Source: an uncultured Gammaproteobacteria bacterium
GTDB taxonomy: Bacteria > Pseudomonadota > Gammaproteobacteria > Pseudomonadales > Pseudohongiellaceae
Assembly: GCA_913060975.1 (NCBI GenBank)
Contig: CAJXVC010000004.1
Span: 310,001 to 374,000, forward strand
Direction of reading: 5' to 3'
DNA: 64,000 nucleotides
Of this stretch, positions 52,593 to 60,275 are shown piece after piece. The notes under the pieces were generated by a model. It was not told where the DNA came from. It did no database searches and was given only the letters and a program-made list of their open reading frames with translations. Position 1 is the stretch's first letter. Every line of letters starts with the position of its first letter. A program made the position numbers and the translations under genes.

Positions 52593-53342
52593 ATGAATCG
52601 ATGGCAAGCATTTGGCATTCATTTGGGCGTTAGCGTTTCGATATTCCTGGTATTGCTCGGAATCATAGTTGCCGTCTGGTTTCCTGGAATTCTGTTCAGC
52701 ATTGATGGTGGCTGGAACGGTTTGCGCATTATTATCGCAGTCGACCTTGTGCTTGGTCCCTTGCTCACTCTGATTGTCTTCAAGGCAGGCAAGCCCGGCC
52801 TGAAATTTGATTTGACCTGTATTGCCCTTTTTCAAGCCGTGTGTATGGCTGGTGGTATGTGGGTTGTCCATAGCGAAAGGCCGGTGGCGCTGGTGCTGGC
52901 CTTCGATACAATCTATAGCCTTACCGCCGACGAATTTGCCGACTACGAGAAAGATGTAAGTGTTTTACAGACATTTCCGGGCAGTTCCCCCAAGCTCGTC
53001 TACACTGAGCTACCAGAGAATCAAGTCAGCGCCGAAATCGCGAATATTCGAGGGCAATTTATTGGCGACCCGTTGTTTATTCAAACAGATCGCTATAGAC
53101 CGTTTCCGGCGACAGAGGCAGAGGTTGCGGCAATATACCGCTGGGAAGAAGCGGTGCGACGACAAGTGTCTGATGAGTTACTTGAGCAAATTCCCGAAAG
53201 CTGTTTGCTAAGCAAGTTTGTTTCTGCGGTGACGACCGGCTTCGTGTGTTTTGATGCTGGCTCGCGCGAATTGGTAGAGTTCTATTCGTTGGACTATACG
53301 CGGACTTCCACTCAGTCCAATGTCAGCACTGCCAGTCTTTGA
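52593..53342 (+). CDS. TfpX/TfpZ-family type IV pilin accessory protein
   Basis: This 249-residue protein has three N-terminal membrane segments (about 10-32, 44-64 and 72-92) followed by a periplasmic domain. The membrane part (IDGGWNGLRIIIAVDLVLGPLLTL) resembles TfpX/TfpZ-type proteins encoded beside pilin genes in Pseudomonas, Acinetobacter and Moraxella, where they influence pilin assembly. It is on the opposite strand from the neighbouring pilB and pilins. GAGGAAA precedes the ATG. The molecular role is not known from sequence. Confidence 0.75.
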   Translation: MNRWQAFGIHLGVSVSIFLVLLGIIVAVWFPGILFSIDGGWNGLRIIIAVDLVLGPLLTLIVFKAGKPGLKFDLTCIALFQAVCMAGGMWVVHSERPVALVLAFDTIYSLTADEFADYEKDVSVLQTFPGSSPKLVYTELPENQVSAEIANIRGQFIGDPLFIQTDRYRPFPATEAEVAAIYRWEEAVRRQVSDELLEQIPESCLLSKFVSAVTTGFVCFDAGSRELVEFYSLDYTRTSTQSNVSTASL

Positions 53343-53372
53343 CAGGTCGGCTCTAATAAAGCGACTCGCTAA

Positions 53373-53789
53373 CTAGCAGTAACCCCCATCAACACAAGTT
53401 CCACCGGACGTCCATTGCACTGGTGCCGCAACGCCATCGGGTGTGAGGGTGTAGGTGACATCTTCCAGATCAGACCCGTCTGCCCGCCAGGTGACCGTGA
53501 TCACGCCGTCGGTTACGGAAATGCCATGTGTGGTGGCCGCTTGCGCCTGTACCGGTGGTATGCCGTTGGTGCCTGAGTCAGCATCAGTCACGTCATTGAG
53601 TCGGTTGGCATAGACCTGAGAGAGGAATGCTGTTCTGTGGTAGCCAATGGCAAGAATAGCTTCAGAGAATCGGGCGCGATTTCTGTACAAGTCATAGGCA
53701 GGGAGTGCAACTGAGACCAGAATGCCGATGATAGCGGTCACAATCATCAACTCGATAAGAGTAAAGCCTTGTTGTCTGGGTTGTGTCAT
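53373..53789 (-). CDS. second type IV pilin (paralogue of the main pilin)
   Basis: The leader MTQPRQQG precedes the cleavage site [10 protein letters not shown], the prepilin peptidase signature, with Glu5 of the mature chain conserved. The mature protein is about 130 residues and ends in a C-terminal Cys-x5-Cys loop (CVDGGYC). Its C-terminal half is closely related to the neighbouring pilin (ATTHG, ITVTWRADGSDL, DGVAAPVQW), so the two are duplicates. ATG 53789 is preferred to GTG 53792. Unlike its neighbour it has no visible sigma-54 promoter. Confidence 0.9.
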   Translation of the reverse strand: MTQPRQQGFTLIELMIVTAIIGILVSVALPAYDLYRNRARFSEAILAIGYHRTAFLSQVYANRLNDVTDADSGTNGIPPVQAQAATTHGISVTDGVITVTWRADGSDLEDVTYTLTPDGVAAPVQWTSGGTCVDGGYC

Positions 53790-53963
53790 CACTGTGTTCC
53801 CTGTGCGCTAACCGCGTTGATTGATACTAGTGAGTCTCTGTCCCATTCGCTCTCAATTCATTCTCAATGGGCTACTAAATTCTGGATAACAAGTGTTCTG
53901 GTTGGAGCGGGAATTGAAGTCAGCCAGCCATTCGAGGAGGTCAGTGATTGGTGGCTGATAGGG

Positions 53964-54008
53964 CCGGTGTCGGCAGCTTCATCGGGAGGTGAGAAGCTGC
54001 CGGACCGG
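53964..54008 (-). terminator. long stem-loop after the main pilin gene
   Basis: CGGCAGCTTC (53971-53980) pairs with GAAGCTGCCG (53993-54002), and flanking CCGGT/ACCGG extend the stem. It lies 27 bp beyond the stop of the main pilin, between the two pilins. It lacks a T-run but is long and GC-rich, as expected for a terminator or 3' stabiliser of an abundant pilin mRNA. Confidence 0.6.
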
Positions 54009-54034
54009 TTTGTATCAAATTGACTGCAATGGGC

Positions 54035-54451
54035 TTAGCAAAGACCGTTGGTCAGACAAGAAGATCCTGCATCACTCCACTGAACAGGAGGTGTTACACC
54101 GTCAGCAGTCAGGATGTAAGTAATACCATCCAGTGCGCTGCCGTCATCCTGCCAAGTCATAGTGATGGCGCCGTTCAATACGGACGCACCGTGAGTAGTG
54201 GCAGCTACAGCTACGTCAGCAGGGATACCCAGAGTACCTGCGTCGAGGTCAGCTAGTGCGCAACCGTTACAGCGAGTCTGAATGGCCAACTCAACCGCAG
54301 TTTTGCGCGGCGTAACAGCCAGTACCAGCTCAGAGAAAGCGGCGCGGTTTGAATAGTTCTGGTAAGCCGGCAGCGCAACAGCGGCCAGAATACCGATGAT
54401 CGCAACAACGATCATCAATTCGATCAAGGTAAAACCTTTTACATTCTTCAT
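54035..54451 (-). CDS. pilA: type IV major pilin
   Basis: The leader MKNVKG is followed by [20 protein letters not shown], with the conserved mature Glu5. Mature length is 132 residues. It has four Cys: a CNGC pair in the middle and a C-terminal C-x5-C (CLTNGLC) that makes an unusually small disulfide loop. The ATG at 54451 has a strong AGGAGC site. The sigma-54 promoter upstream marks it as the likely major pilin. It does not end in Ser, so it is not a TfpO-type glycosylation substrate of the known C-terminal Ser kind. Confidence 0.93.
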   Translation of the reverse strand: MKNVKGFTLIELMIVVAIIGILAAVALPAYQNYSNRAAFSELVLAVTPRKTAVELAIQTRCNGCALADLDAGTLGIPADVAVAATTHGASVLNGAITMTWQDDGSALDGITYILTADGVTPPVQWSDAGSSCLTNGLC

Positions 54452-54545
54452 TGATTTGCTCCTGGTGAAAACACCAATGTCAGTGAACATGAACAACAGG
54501 CCTCAGCCTGTAAACCATAAATTCGGAAATGGCTGCCTTACACAG

Positions 54546-54561
54546 AGCAACTATCAAGCCA
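54546..54561 (-). promoter_or_regulatory. sigma-54 promoter of pilA
   Basis: On the minus strand the sequence reads TGGCTTGATAGTTGCT: TGGC and TTGC with GG and GC exactly 10 bases apart, the -24/-12 pattern of sigma-54 promoters. Transcription would begin near 54535, giving a leader of about 85 nt before pilA. Pilin genes of Pseudomonas and related bacteria are sigma-54 dependent. Confidence 0.8.
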
Positions 54562-54632
54562 GAACCGCTGGAAAATATGTAACATTATGAATACTAAGGA
54601 TAATTTAATTTTAGCCTGGCGCGGGCTGCAAA

Positions 54633-54736
54633 TTGTCTCTTAGCAGTGTGGCGGGAATCAGCAAGTTGTCCAACAGCGAATGTTAGGAAGTGACAAAAAT
54701 TGTCATTATGCGCGAACAAGAGAGGCGCAATTTGTC
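54633..54736. promoter_or_regulatory. four phased TTGTC motifs, possible PilR enhancer
   Basis: TTGTC occurs on the + strand at 54633, 54666, 54700 and 54732, spacings of 33, 34 and 32 bp or about three helical turns. The block is roughly 100-200 bp upstream of the predicted pilA start, where an enhancer-binding protein such as PilR acts. Known P. aeruginosa PilR sites contain (C/G)TGTC, a similar core. Confidence 0.5.
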
Positions 54737-54871
54737 ACTCGCAAGGCTTAATCCAGACCGGGTTCACACTAACGATCCCGCTATGGCCTTTAGTTCTGGG
54801 CAAGCCCTGCAAAACCTGATTTCATAGCGAGCTTTGCTATTCAGACCCCACTGCCAGCCGCAGTAAACTCT

Positions 54872-56812
54872 ATGCCCAGTATCAAACAACCACTATTGTC
54901 ATCACCCAATGCCGTTCTTCAGGCCGGTTTTGCCGTCGGGCTGACAGTGCTGCTGTTTGCTACCTATTGGCTCTACTCGCCGGGCTTGTCAGGGGCTTTT
55001 ATTTTCGATGATTTCTGGAATCTGGAGCCGCTTGGTAGTGGTGCCGGAGTGCAAGACTGGTCAAGTCTGCGGCAATTTGTCTTTGGCAATATTTCCGGGC
55101 CGACTGGCCGACCAGTCTCCATGCTTTCCTTTCTGCTTGATGCGCAGGATTGGCCTGCCAACGCCGCCGCGTTCAAGGCGACTAATATTAAGATACATCT
55201 GCTGACCGGTGCTGCGCTTTGCTGGCTCTCTCTATTAGCCGGCATGGCCTTAGGCCTCAGTGAATGGCGCAACATGCTGTTGGCATTGGCTGTCACTGCT
55301 GTCTGGTTATTACACCCTTTGAATGTCAGTACGACTCTCTATGTTGTTCAGCGAATGACACAGCTCATGGCGCTGTTTTCGATCCTGGCATTGGTCTGTT
55401 ATTGCAAGGCGCGATTACAGATTGACGGGCAAAGTCCCAAAGCGCTCACACTGCTTTTTCTGACGCTTTGCCCGTTTGGTCTGCTGGGGGTACTGAGTAA
55501 AGAAAATGGCGCTTTGCTGCTTCTGTTAATAGTCATTCTGGAGTTCACACTGTTTGCCGGAAAGTCGAGAGCCGGATTAGTGCGCTGGTGGTTTCGGCTT
55601 GGGATTTATCTGCCGTTGTTGTTCATGCTGATTTACAGCATGCTGACACTGCCGGCGAGCCTCGAAACCTATGCCACTCGCGGATTCACGCTCGGAGAAC
55701 GATTGCTGACTGAGTCCCGCATACTACTTGCCTACTTGCGCGAAATCGCCGTTCCTACCGGAATAGGTAAAGGCTTGTTTCATGATGATTACGTCGTGTC
55801 GCGAGGGCTATTCAATCCCCTGACCACTGTGTTTTCACTACTGTGTATTAGCAGCTTGTTGCTGAGCGCGTTCAAACTGCGGTTGCGGCAACCGGTGTAT
55901 GCATTGGCAGTGTTCTGGTTCTTCGCGTTGCATATTCTCGAATCCACTTACTTGCCATTGGAGCTGTATTTCGAGCACCGCAACTATCTGCCGATGATTG
56001 GGCCGCTCTTCGCTGCAGGCTTCTATCTGCTCAAGTATGCCGATCAACTTACTGTGCAAATGAATCGTAATTTACTATATGTCGCAGTGTTGATATTTAT
56101 CGCGCTGTCTGCATTTTCCACTCGCAGTCTGGCTTTGCAGTGGGGCAATCAATTGCTTCTGGTCAATGATTGGGCGCAGGAGCGGCCAAACTCGGTGCGT
56201 GCGCAGCTAACAGTGGCCGAATATCTAACTACACTGGAGCGCCCGGATCTGGCCATGGAGGAATATACCAGGCTGCTGCAGATTGCACCGAATGAGGTGA
56301 CTATTCTGTTGCAGGCCTGGAATCATGCGTGTCAGTACGGATTTTCCGAGCCTGTGACGCTGCGTGAAATAGTGAATAATCCACAACTTGTTTATGAGCA
56401 GAACGATATCGTATTTCACCTGCGCGCTTTGCATCAGAATCTGCAAGATGCCGCGTGTGAGTTTCCCGAGCTCGCGGAGATTGAGGCCTTATTCGCCCGC
56501 ATCGACGAATTTGCCATGCCTGATTGGCGGCAGGCGGCGTTATATCGTCAGTTGTCAGATGTGTATGTCCACTTTCGGCGTCTCGATCCGGCATTGATTA
56601 ATCTCACTCGGGCATTTGAAATTCAGCCAAGGGCTTCTATTGCTGTTCGTCAGGCGACGTTGTCAGCTTCTGCTGGCAATTACTCCGATGCGCTGATATT
56701 TCTGGAACGCGCGCGCACAGCTGATCAGCAACGGAATCCGTTGCTGCCCTCGGCTGAAGACGCAATTAGTCAGTTGGAAGAGGAGTTGCGAGCGCAGCTG
56801 CCGACAAACTAG
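54872..56812 (+). CDS. polytopic GT-C-like membrane protein with TPR-like C-terminus
   Basis: This 646-residue protein has about ten to twelve membrane segments up to about residue 415 and a soluble, TPR-like helical part after that. The first periplasmic loop has FDDFWNL (D46-D47) and GRPVSML, the acidic motif expected for the catalytic centre of GT-C glycosyltransferases that use polyprenyl-linked sugars; the layout recalls the TMTC/O-mannosyltransferase type. It is divergent from pilA and followed by a family 2 glycosyltransferase 39 bp downstream. A role as pilin or surface-protein glycosyltransferase is an inference from this context. Confidence 0.7.
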   Translation: MPSIKQPLLSSPNAVLQAGFAVGLTVLLFATYWLYSPGLSGAFIFDDFWNLEPLGSGAGVQDWSSLRQFVFGNISGPTGRPVSMLSFLLDAQDWPANAAAFKATNIKIHLLTGAALCWLSLLAGMALGLSEWRNMLLALAVTAVWLLHPLNVSTTLYVVQRMTQLMALFSILALVCYCKARLQIDGQSPKALTLLFLTLCPFGLLGVLSKENGALLLLLIVILEFTLFAGKSRAGLVRWWFRLGIYLPLLFMLIYSMLTLPASLETYATRGFTLGERLLTESRILLAYLREIAVPTGIGKGLFHDDYVVSRGLFNPLTTVFSLLCISSLLLSAFKLRLRQPVYALAVFWFFALHILESTYLPLELYFEHRNYLPMIGPLFAAGFYLLKYADQLTVQMNRNLLYVAVLIFIALSAFSTRSLALQWGNQLLLVNDWAQERPNSVRAQLTVAEYLTTLERPDLAMEEYTRLLQIAPNEVTILLQAWNHACQYGFSEPVTLREIVNNPQLVYEQNDIVFHLRALHQNLQDAACEFPELAEIEALFARIDEFAMPDWRQAALYRQLSDVYVHFRRLDPALINLTRAFEIQPRASIAVRQATLSASAGNYSDALIFLERARTADQQRNPLLPSAEDAISQLEEELRAQLPTN

Positions 56813-56851
56813 ATTGAACGTCTCGATAAGCCAAGCTTGGGAAACCCGGTC

Positions 56852-57709
56852 ATGAAACTGTCTATTGTCATTCCTGCCAAAAATGAAGCGGAAAACCTGA
56901 TTGAATTTTTGCCCCGCTTGAAAGCACAGGTAGGCGATGCCGAGTGTATTGTTGTCAACGACGGCTCGACCGACAACACAGTGGAGATATGTGAGCAACA
57001 TGGCGTCAGGGTAATCTCCCATCCTTACAGTAAAGGCAATGGTGCAGCGATCAAATCCGGTGCCCGCGCGGCTACTGGTGACGTGATTGTTTTTCTTGAC
57101 GGCGATGGTCAGCATAAACCCGAAGACATTCCGCGCTTGTTGGCAAAATTGGAGAAGGGCTATGACATGGTAGTCGGGGCCCGTGATCGTGCGTCACAGG
57201 CTGACAGCTATCGGGCCATCGCCAATGGCATCTATAACTGGTTGTCATCCACTATGACGGGCCATGACATCAAGGATCTTACTTCAGGCTTTCGTGCCGT
57301 GCGGGCGGACAAGTTTCGCGAGTTCATCTACTTGTTGCCCAATGGCTTTTCCTATCCGACAACCTGCACCATGGCATTTTTCCGGGCAGGGTACTCCGTC
57401 GGCTATCTGCCGATTGAAACTGAAACCCGTCAGGGTAAGAGCCACATCAGCCCACTCAAAGACGGGGTCAGGTTTCTGGTCATTATTTTCAAAGTGGCGG
57501 TGCTTTATTCGCCGCTGAAAATATTCCTGCCAGTTGCTACCGGGTACTTTTTGCTCGGCTGCATGTACTATTTTTATACTTTTGTCACAGATGGGCGGTT
57601 CACGAATATGAGCGCCGTACTTTTTATGACAGCGATCCTGATTTTTCTCATTGGTCTGGTATCGGAGCAGGTGACCACACTCATGTATAAGGATAGTGAC
57701 AAGGATTAG
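56852..57709 (+). CDS. family 2 glycosyltransferase, polyprenyl-phosphate type
   Basis: This is a GT2 enzyme of the dolichyl-phosphate mannose synthase / DPM-DPG group. The GT-A domain shows VIPAKNEAENL, NDGSTDNT and DGDGQH (the metal-binding DxD). Two membrane helices at the C-terminus (about 225-245 and 255-277) anchor it. ATG 56852 (285 residues) is chosen over an upstream TTG. It likely charges a polyprenyl phosphate with a sugar for the GT-C-like protein encoded directly before it. Confidence 0.88.
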   Translation: MKLSIVIPAKNEAENLIEFLPRLKAQVGDAECIVVNDGSTDNTVEICEQHGVRVISHPYSKGNGAAIKSGARAATGDVIVFLDGDGQHKPEDIPRLLAKLEKGYDMVVGARDRASQADSYRAIANGIYNWLSSTMTGHDIKDLTSGFRAVRADKFREFIYLLPNGFSYPTTCTMAFFRAGYSVGYLPIETETRQGKSHISPLKDGVRFLVIIFKVAVLYSPLKIFLPVATGYFLLGCMYYFYTFVTDGRFTNMSAVLFMTAILIFLIGLVSEQVTTLMYKDSDKD

Positions 57710-58127
57710 CGTTGCTGCCAGGCCTGTGCCGGCGGCATTGGCAATTGCCATGCCTGGGAGAGTGGTGAATAGTGATGATGAATCCTGTTTGGCGATACGG
57801 TCGTATTAAATCTATAGGACAGCCGGAACAGGCAAAGCGTGACGAATTGCAACACGTCACACAGTTCAGGTTTCGTTCAGTTGTTGCGCACTAAGCTGTA
57901 AGCACGTTCAATCAAGTAACTGTCTGAAAATTAGACAGTTTATGCCGAAAAGATGAATAAATGCCCGGCTAATTTGACTTGATAACGCGGCGGTAGTGGT
58001 TTAAGGTTACGGCCCTTTGTCACACGCCCAACGGCGCAGCTCTGGCGCCTAAGCCGTATAAGTAGTTAGCACTTGTTGCCCCGAGAAATGGTTTCACAGG
58101 GAAGCGAGAGTGCGGAGGAAAGCAGAA
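57710..58127. other. spacer between the glycosyltransferase and cytochrome c genes
   Basis: This 418-bp stretch has no credible coding frame. It contains a perfect 8-bp inverted repeat AACTGTCT/AGACAGTT (57918-57925 and 57933-57940) with a 7-base AT-rich loop, and a GGCGC...GCGCC hairpin near 58034-58049. TTGACT at 57970 could be a -35 box, but its -10 partner is poor. GGAGG (58114-58118) is the ribosome-binding site of the next gene. Confidence 0.5.
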
Positions 58128-58523
58128 ATGAAGACAAGCATTAAAATTGTAGCTCGACTGCTCGTTATGGCCGGACTGGTCATGGGTACGCAGGCCTTTG
58201 CACAGGACAAGACTGTTGCAGATGGCGTCTTTACCGACGCGCAAGTGGAAGCTGGTAAGCAGGTCTATGATGATTCCTGTTCATCGTGCCACAACATGCG
58301 TTTCTATCAGGACACATTACGCTCCTGGAACAGTCAGCCACTGCTCTATTTGTGGGAAGCGGTACTGGGTACGATGCCTGCTGACAATCCCGGTTCACTA
58401 ATGCTTGATGAGTACACGAATGTGCTGGCTTATATTCTCAATGAGAATGGTTTCCCAACAGGCGAGACTGAGCTGGACCCGGATAACGGCATGAGCGATA
58501 TCAGCATCCTGCCACCGAAATAA
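58128..58523 (+). CDS. small periplasmic c-type cytochrome
   Basis: This is a 131-residue monohaem class I cytochrome c. The signal peptide ends at QAFA-QDKT, the haem motif CSSCH is at 51-55, and the likely Met ligand is in GTMPADNPGSL. The C-terminal pattern DEYTNVLAYILNENGFP is typical of cytochromes that serve PQQ- or molybdenum-dependent dehydrogenases, but no such enzyme is nearby. GGAGG precedes the ATG and a terminator follows, so it is a single-gene unit. Confidence 0.9.
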   Translation: MKTSIKIVARLLVMAGLVMGTQAFAQDKTVADGVFTDAQVEAGKQVYDDSCSSCHNMRFYQDTLRSWNSQPLLYLWEAVLGTMPADNPGSLMLDEYTNVLAYILNENGFPTGETELDPDNGMSDISILPPK

Positions 58524-58572
58524 GCAGGGTCTGCTGGCGAATGCTACCAGTCTGTTAACAAGATAGCCAAAC

Positions 58573-58603
58573 AAAAATGCCGAACATTGTTCGGCATTTT
58601 TTT
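58573..58603. terminator. bidirectional rho-independent terminator
   Basis: AAAAATGCCGAACA pairs with TGTTCGGCATTTTTTT around a tiny loop, giving a T-run to the right on the + strand and an A-run (T-run on the - strand) to the left. It separates the convergent cytochrome c and nuclease genes and can serve both. Confidence 0.93.
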
Positions 58604-58624
58604 GTCTGCGACAGCTGTTTTGCG

Positions 58625-59380
58625 CTACTGAAAATTCACGGATTCCTCATCCTGACAGTCGTCGAGAATGCGACTGATCGTGCTTCTGTCGCTGGAGCCA
58701 AGTTGCAGATCGTACTTGTCAGCCACGGCTTCCCAGGTGCGAACGTACTCGCATTGGAACTCTTCGCGGGGCAGGTAGCGGTCCGGTCCGCGATCACGCT
58801 TGCGACGAATTTCCCGTTTATCGACAATCGCCATATTCAACGGGTCATTGGAAAATTGCAATTTTTGCTGCGGAGTCCACTGATCGCCGCCATGGGTATG
58901 GGCATAGAGGCGCGGGATTATGTGGTCGACGTCCACTTGCACGGCGACATTGAAAACGTCTCCCGTATACTCATCCAGCCATTCCCCAGTGCGCACGACG
59001 CAGTTGCGCGGATTGGTATAGCGTACTTCTGCGCGGCTGGTGAGGATCAGCATTTCTTGCCGGGTCGATTGGCAGTCCTCGTCATAGTCTTCTTCGAAAG
59101 ACCAGTCGTCCTCATTGAAAAACTTCTCACGTTCGCGATAGTTGGTCATGAGGCTGTCGCGCCGCATGCGACTGGTACTGAAAGTATCCGGCATTTCACA
59201 GCCAGTCATATGGCAGTGATACGAACGGCCATAGTAGTGTCCACCGTTGATATCAGTGCTACCGGGGTGACTGCTCACCAGAGCAGGTACCAGCCCCAGA
59301 CATGCGCCTAGCAATAATTTGGTTTTTGTCTGATTGGATTTTTTATTGATCGCTGCATTATTAACCGCATTGTTGAGCAT
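58625..59380 (-). CDS. secreted HNH-type endonuclease (DUF1524/GmrSD C-terminal-like)
   Basis: The ATG at 59380 follows a near-perfect AGGTACT-type Shine-Dalgarno (GGAGGT) and gives 251 residues. A signal peptide ends at about VSSHP. The mature start has GHYYGRSYHCHMTGC, a His/Cys-rich YHCH motif seen in many secreted nucleases. The HNH-like core is VDVDHIIPRLYAHTHGG...NDPLNM, where DHIIP supplies the catalytic His. Several Cys suggest disulfides. A scavenging role in DNA or RNA degradation outside the cytoplasm is likely but not shown. Confidence 0.85.
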   Translation of the reverse strand: MLNNAVNNAAINKKSNQTKTKLLLGACLGLVPALVSSHPGSTDINGGHYYGRSYHCHMTGCEMPDTFSTSRMRRDSLMTNYREREKFFNEDDWSFEEDYDEDCQSTRQEMLILTSRAEVRYTNPRNCVVRTGEWLDEYTGDVFNVAVQVDVDHIIPRLYAHTHGGDQWTPQQKLQFSNDPLNMAIVDKREIRRKRDRGPDRYLPREEFQCEYVRTWEAVADKYDLQLGSSDRSTISRILDDCQDEESVNFQ

Positions 59381-59435
59381 AGTACCTCCGAAATTGCCTG
59401 TCTTGCGTTCCCGGAATCTAGCGGGTGGCGGGAAT

Positions 59436-60275
59436 TCACACCAGTAATAAGGATAAATCAATGGCGCGGCAATGTTTGGTGATTGCGCCGACTGATATGT
59501 AGTCTACGCCAGTCTCTGCGATGCTGACCAGTGTCGTACTGTCGATACCGCCCGATGCTTCGAGTTTACAGCGCCCGGCCGTGGTCGCTACAGCAGTGCG
59601 TATTGCCTCTATGGCAAAATTATCGAGCATGACGATATCAGCTCCGGCATTGATAGCCTGATCCAGTTGCGCCAGCGATTGCACCTCGATTTCAACCGGT
59701 TTGCCCGGTTGCTGTCGGCGGGCTGTCGTAATCGCCTCAGCGATACCTGAGCAAGCAGCGATATGATTTTCCTTGATCAGAAAAGCATCAAACAGACCCA
59801 TGCGGTGATTTTGCCCGCCACCCACGGCGACGGCGTATTTTTGTGCCACCCGGAGACCGGGAATTGTCTTTCTCGTGTCTAGGATCTTGACGTTGGTATG
59901 GGCCACTTGCTTGACCAATTGCTGTGTTGCCGTTGCCACAGCTGACAGCGTTTGCAAAAAATTCAATGCGCAACGTTCGCCGGTCATAATGGCGCGGGCT
60001 GGGCCTTGCAGAATTACTAACTCATCATTAGTGGTAAATGGGTCACCATCGTGAAACTGCCAGTCAATTTGAATCGCGGCATCAAGCTGCCGGAAAACTT
60101 CATTGGCCCAGTCGGTCCCGCACAGGATGCCGGACTCACGCGCCAGTATCCGCGCTGTCACCCGGGTTTCTGCTGGAATGAGTCCGGCAGTGATATCACC
60201 GCTACCCACGTCTTCGGCCAGTGCGTGCGAGACATTGGCGCGCACGGAGTGCAAATCAGGTTGTGATGTGTGCAT
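59436..60275 (-). CDS. nadC: quinolinate phosphoribosyltransferase
   Basis: NadC makes nicotinate mononucleotide from quinolinate and PRPP. Conserved segments are [60 protein letters not shown] and LEASGGID. Length 279. The start overlaps by one base the stop of the upstream retropepsin-like gene (TAATG). nadC near pilA and ampD is the Pseudomonas order. Confidence 0.97.
   Translation of the reverse strand: MHTSQPDLHSVRANVSHALAEDVGSGDITAGLIPAETRVTARILARESGILCGTDWANEVFRQLDAAIQIDWQFHDGDPFTTNDELVILQGPARAIMTGERCALNFLQTLSAVATATQQLVKQVAHTNVKILDTRKTIPGLRVAQKYAVAVGGGQNHRMGLFDAFLIKENHIAACSGIAEAITTARRQQPGKPVEIEVQSLAQLDQAINAGADIVMLDNFAIEAIRTAVATTAGRCKLEASGGIDSTTLVSIAETGVDYISVGAITKHCRAIDLSLLLV

Larger units (their letters stand above)
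54452..54871. promoter_or_regulatory. divergent regulatory region between pilA and the GT-C-like gene
   Basis: This 420-bp AT-rich spacer serves pilA to the left and the membrane glycosyltransferase-like gene to the right. It holds the pilA sigma-54 promoter, four TTGTC motifs and an inverted repeat GTGACAAA (54690-54697) with TTTGTCAC (54731-54738). No tRNA or other RNA gene is evident. No promoter for the rightward gene is clear. Confidence 0.7.

Noticed and set aside
53790..53960. sigma-54 promoter for the second pilin
   Set aside because: I scanned the spacer for GG-N10-GC on the minus strand and found no match with TGGC/TTGC character.
54452..54871. a tRNA or integration site beside pilA
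   Set aside because: P. aeruginosa has a tRNA-Thr next to pilA, but I could find no cloverleaf, CCA-end or repeat borders here.
58577..59311. 244-codon + strand frame opposite the secreted nuclease
   Set aside because: The minus strand has a near-ideal ribosome-binding site, signal peptide and HNH motif; the + strand frame also begins in the terminator.
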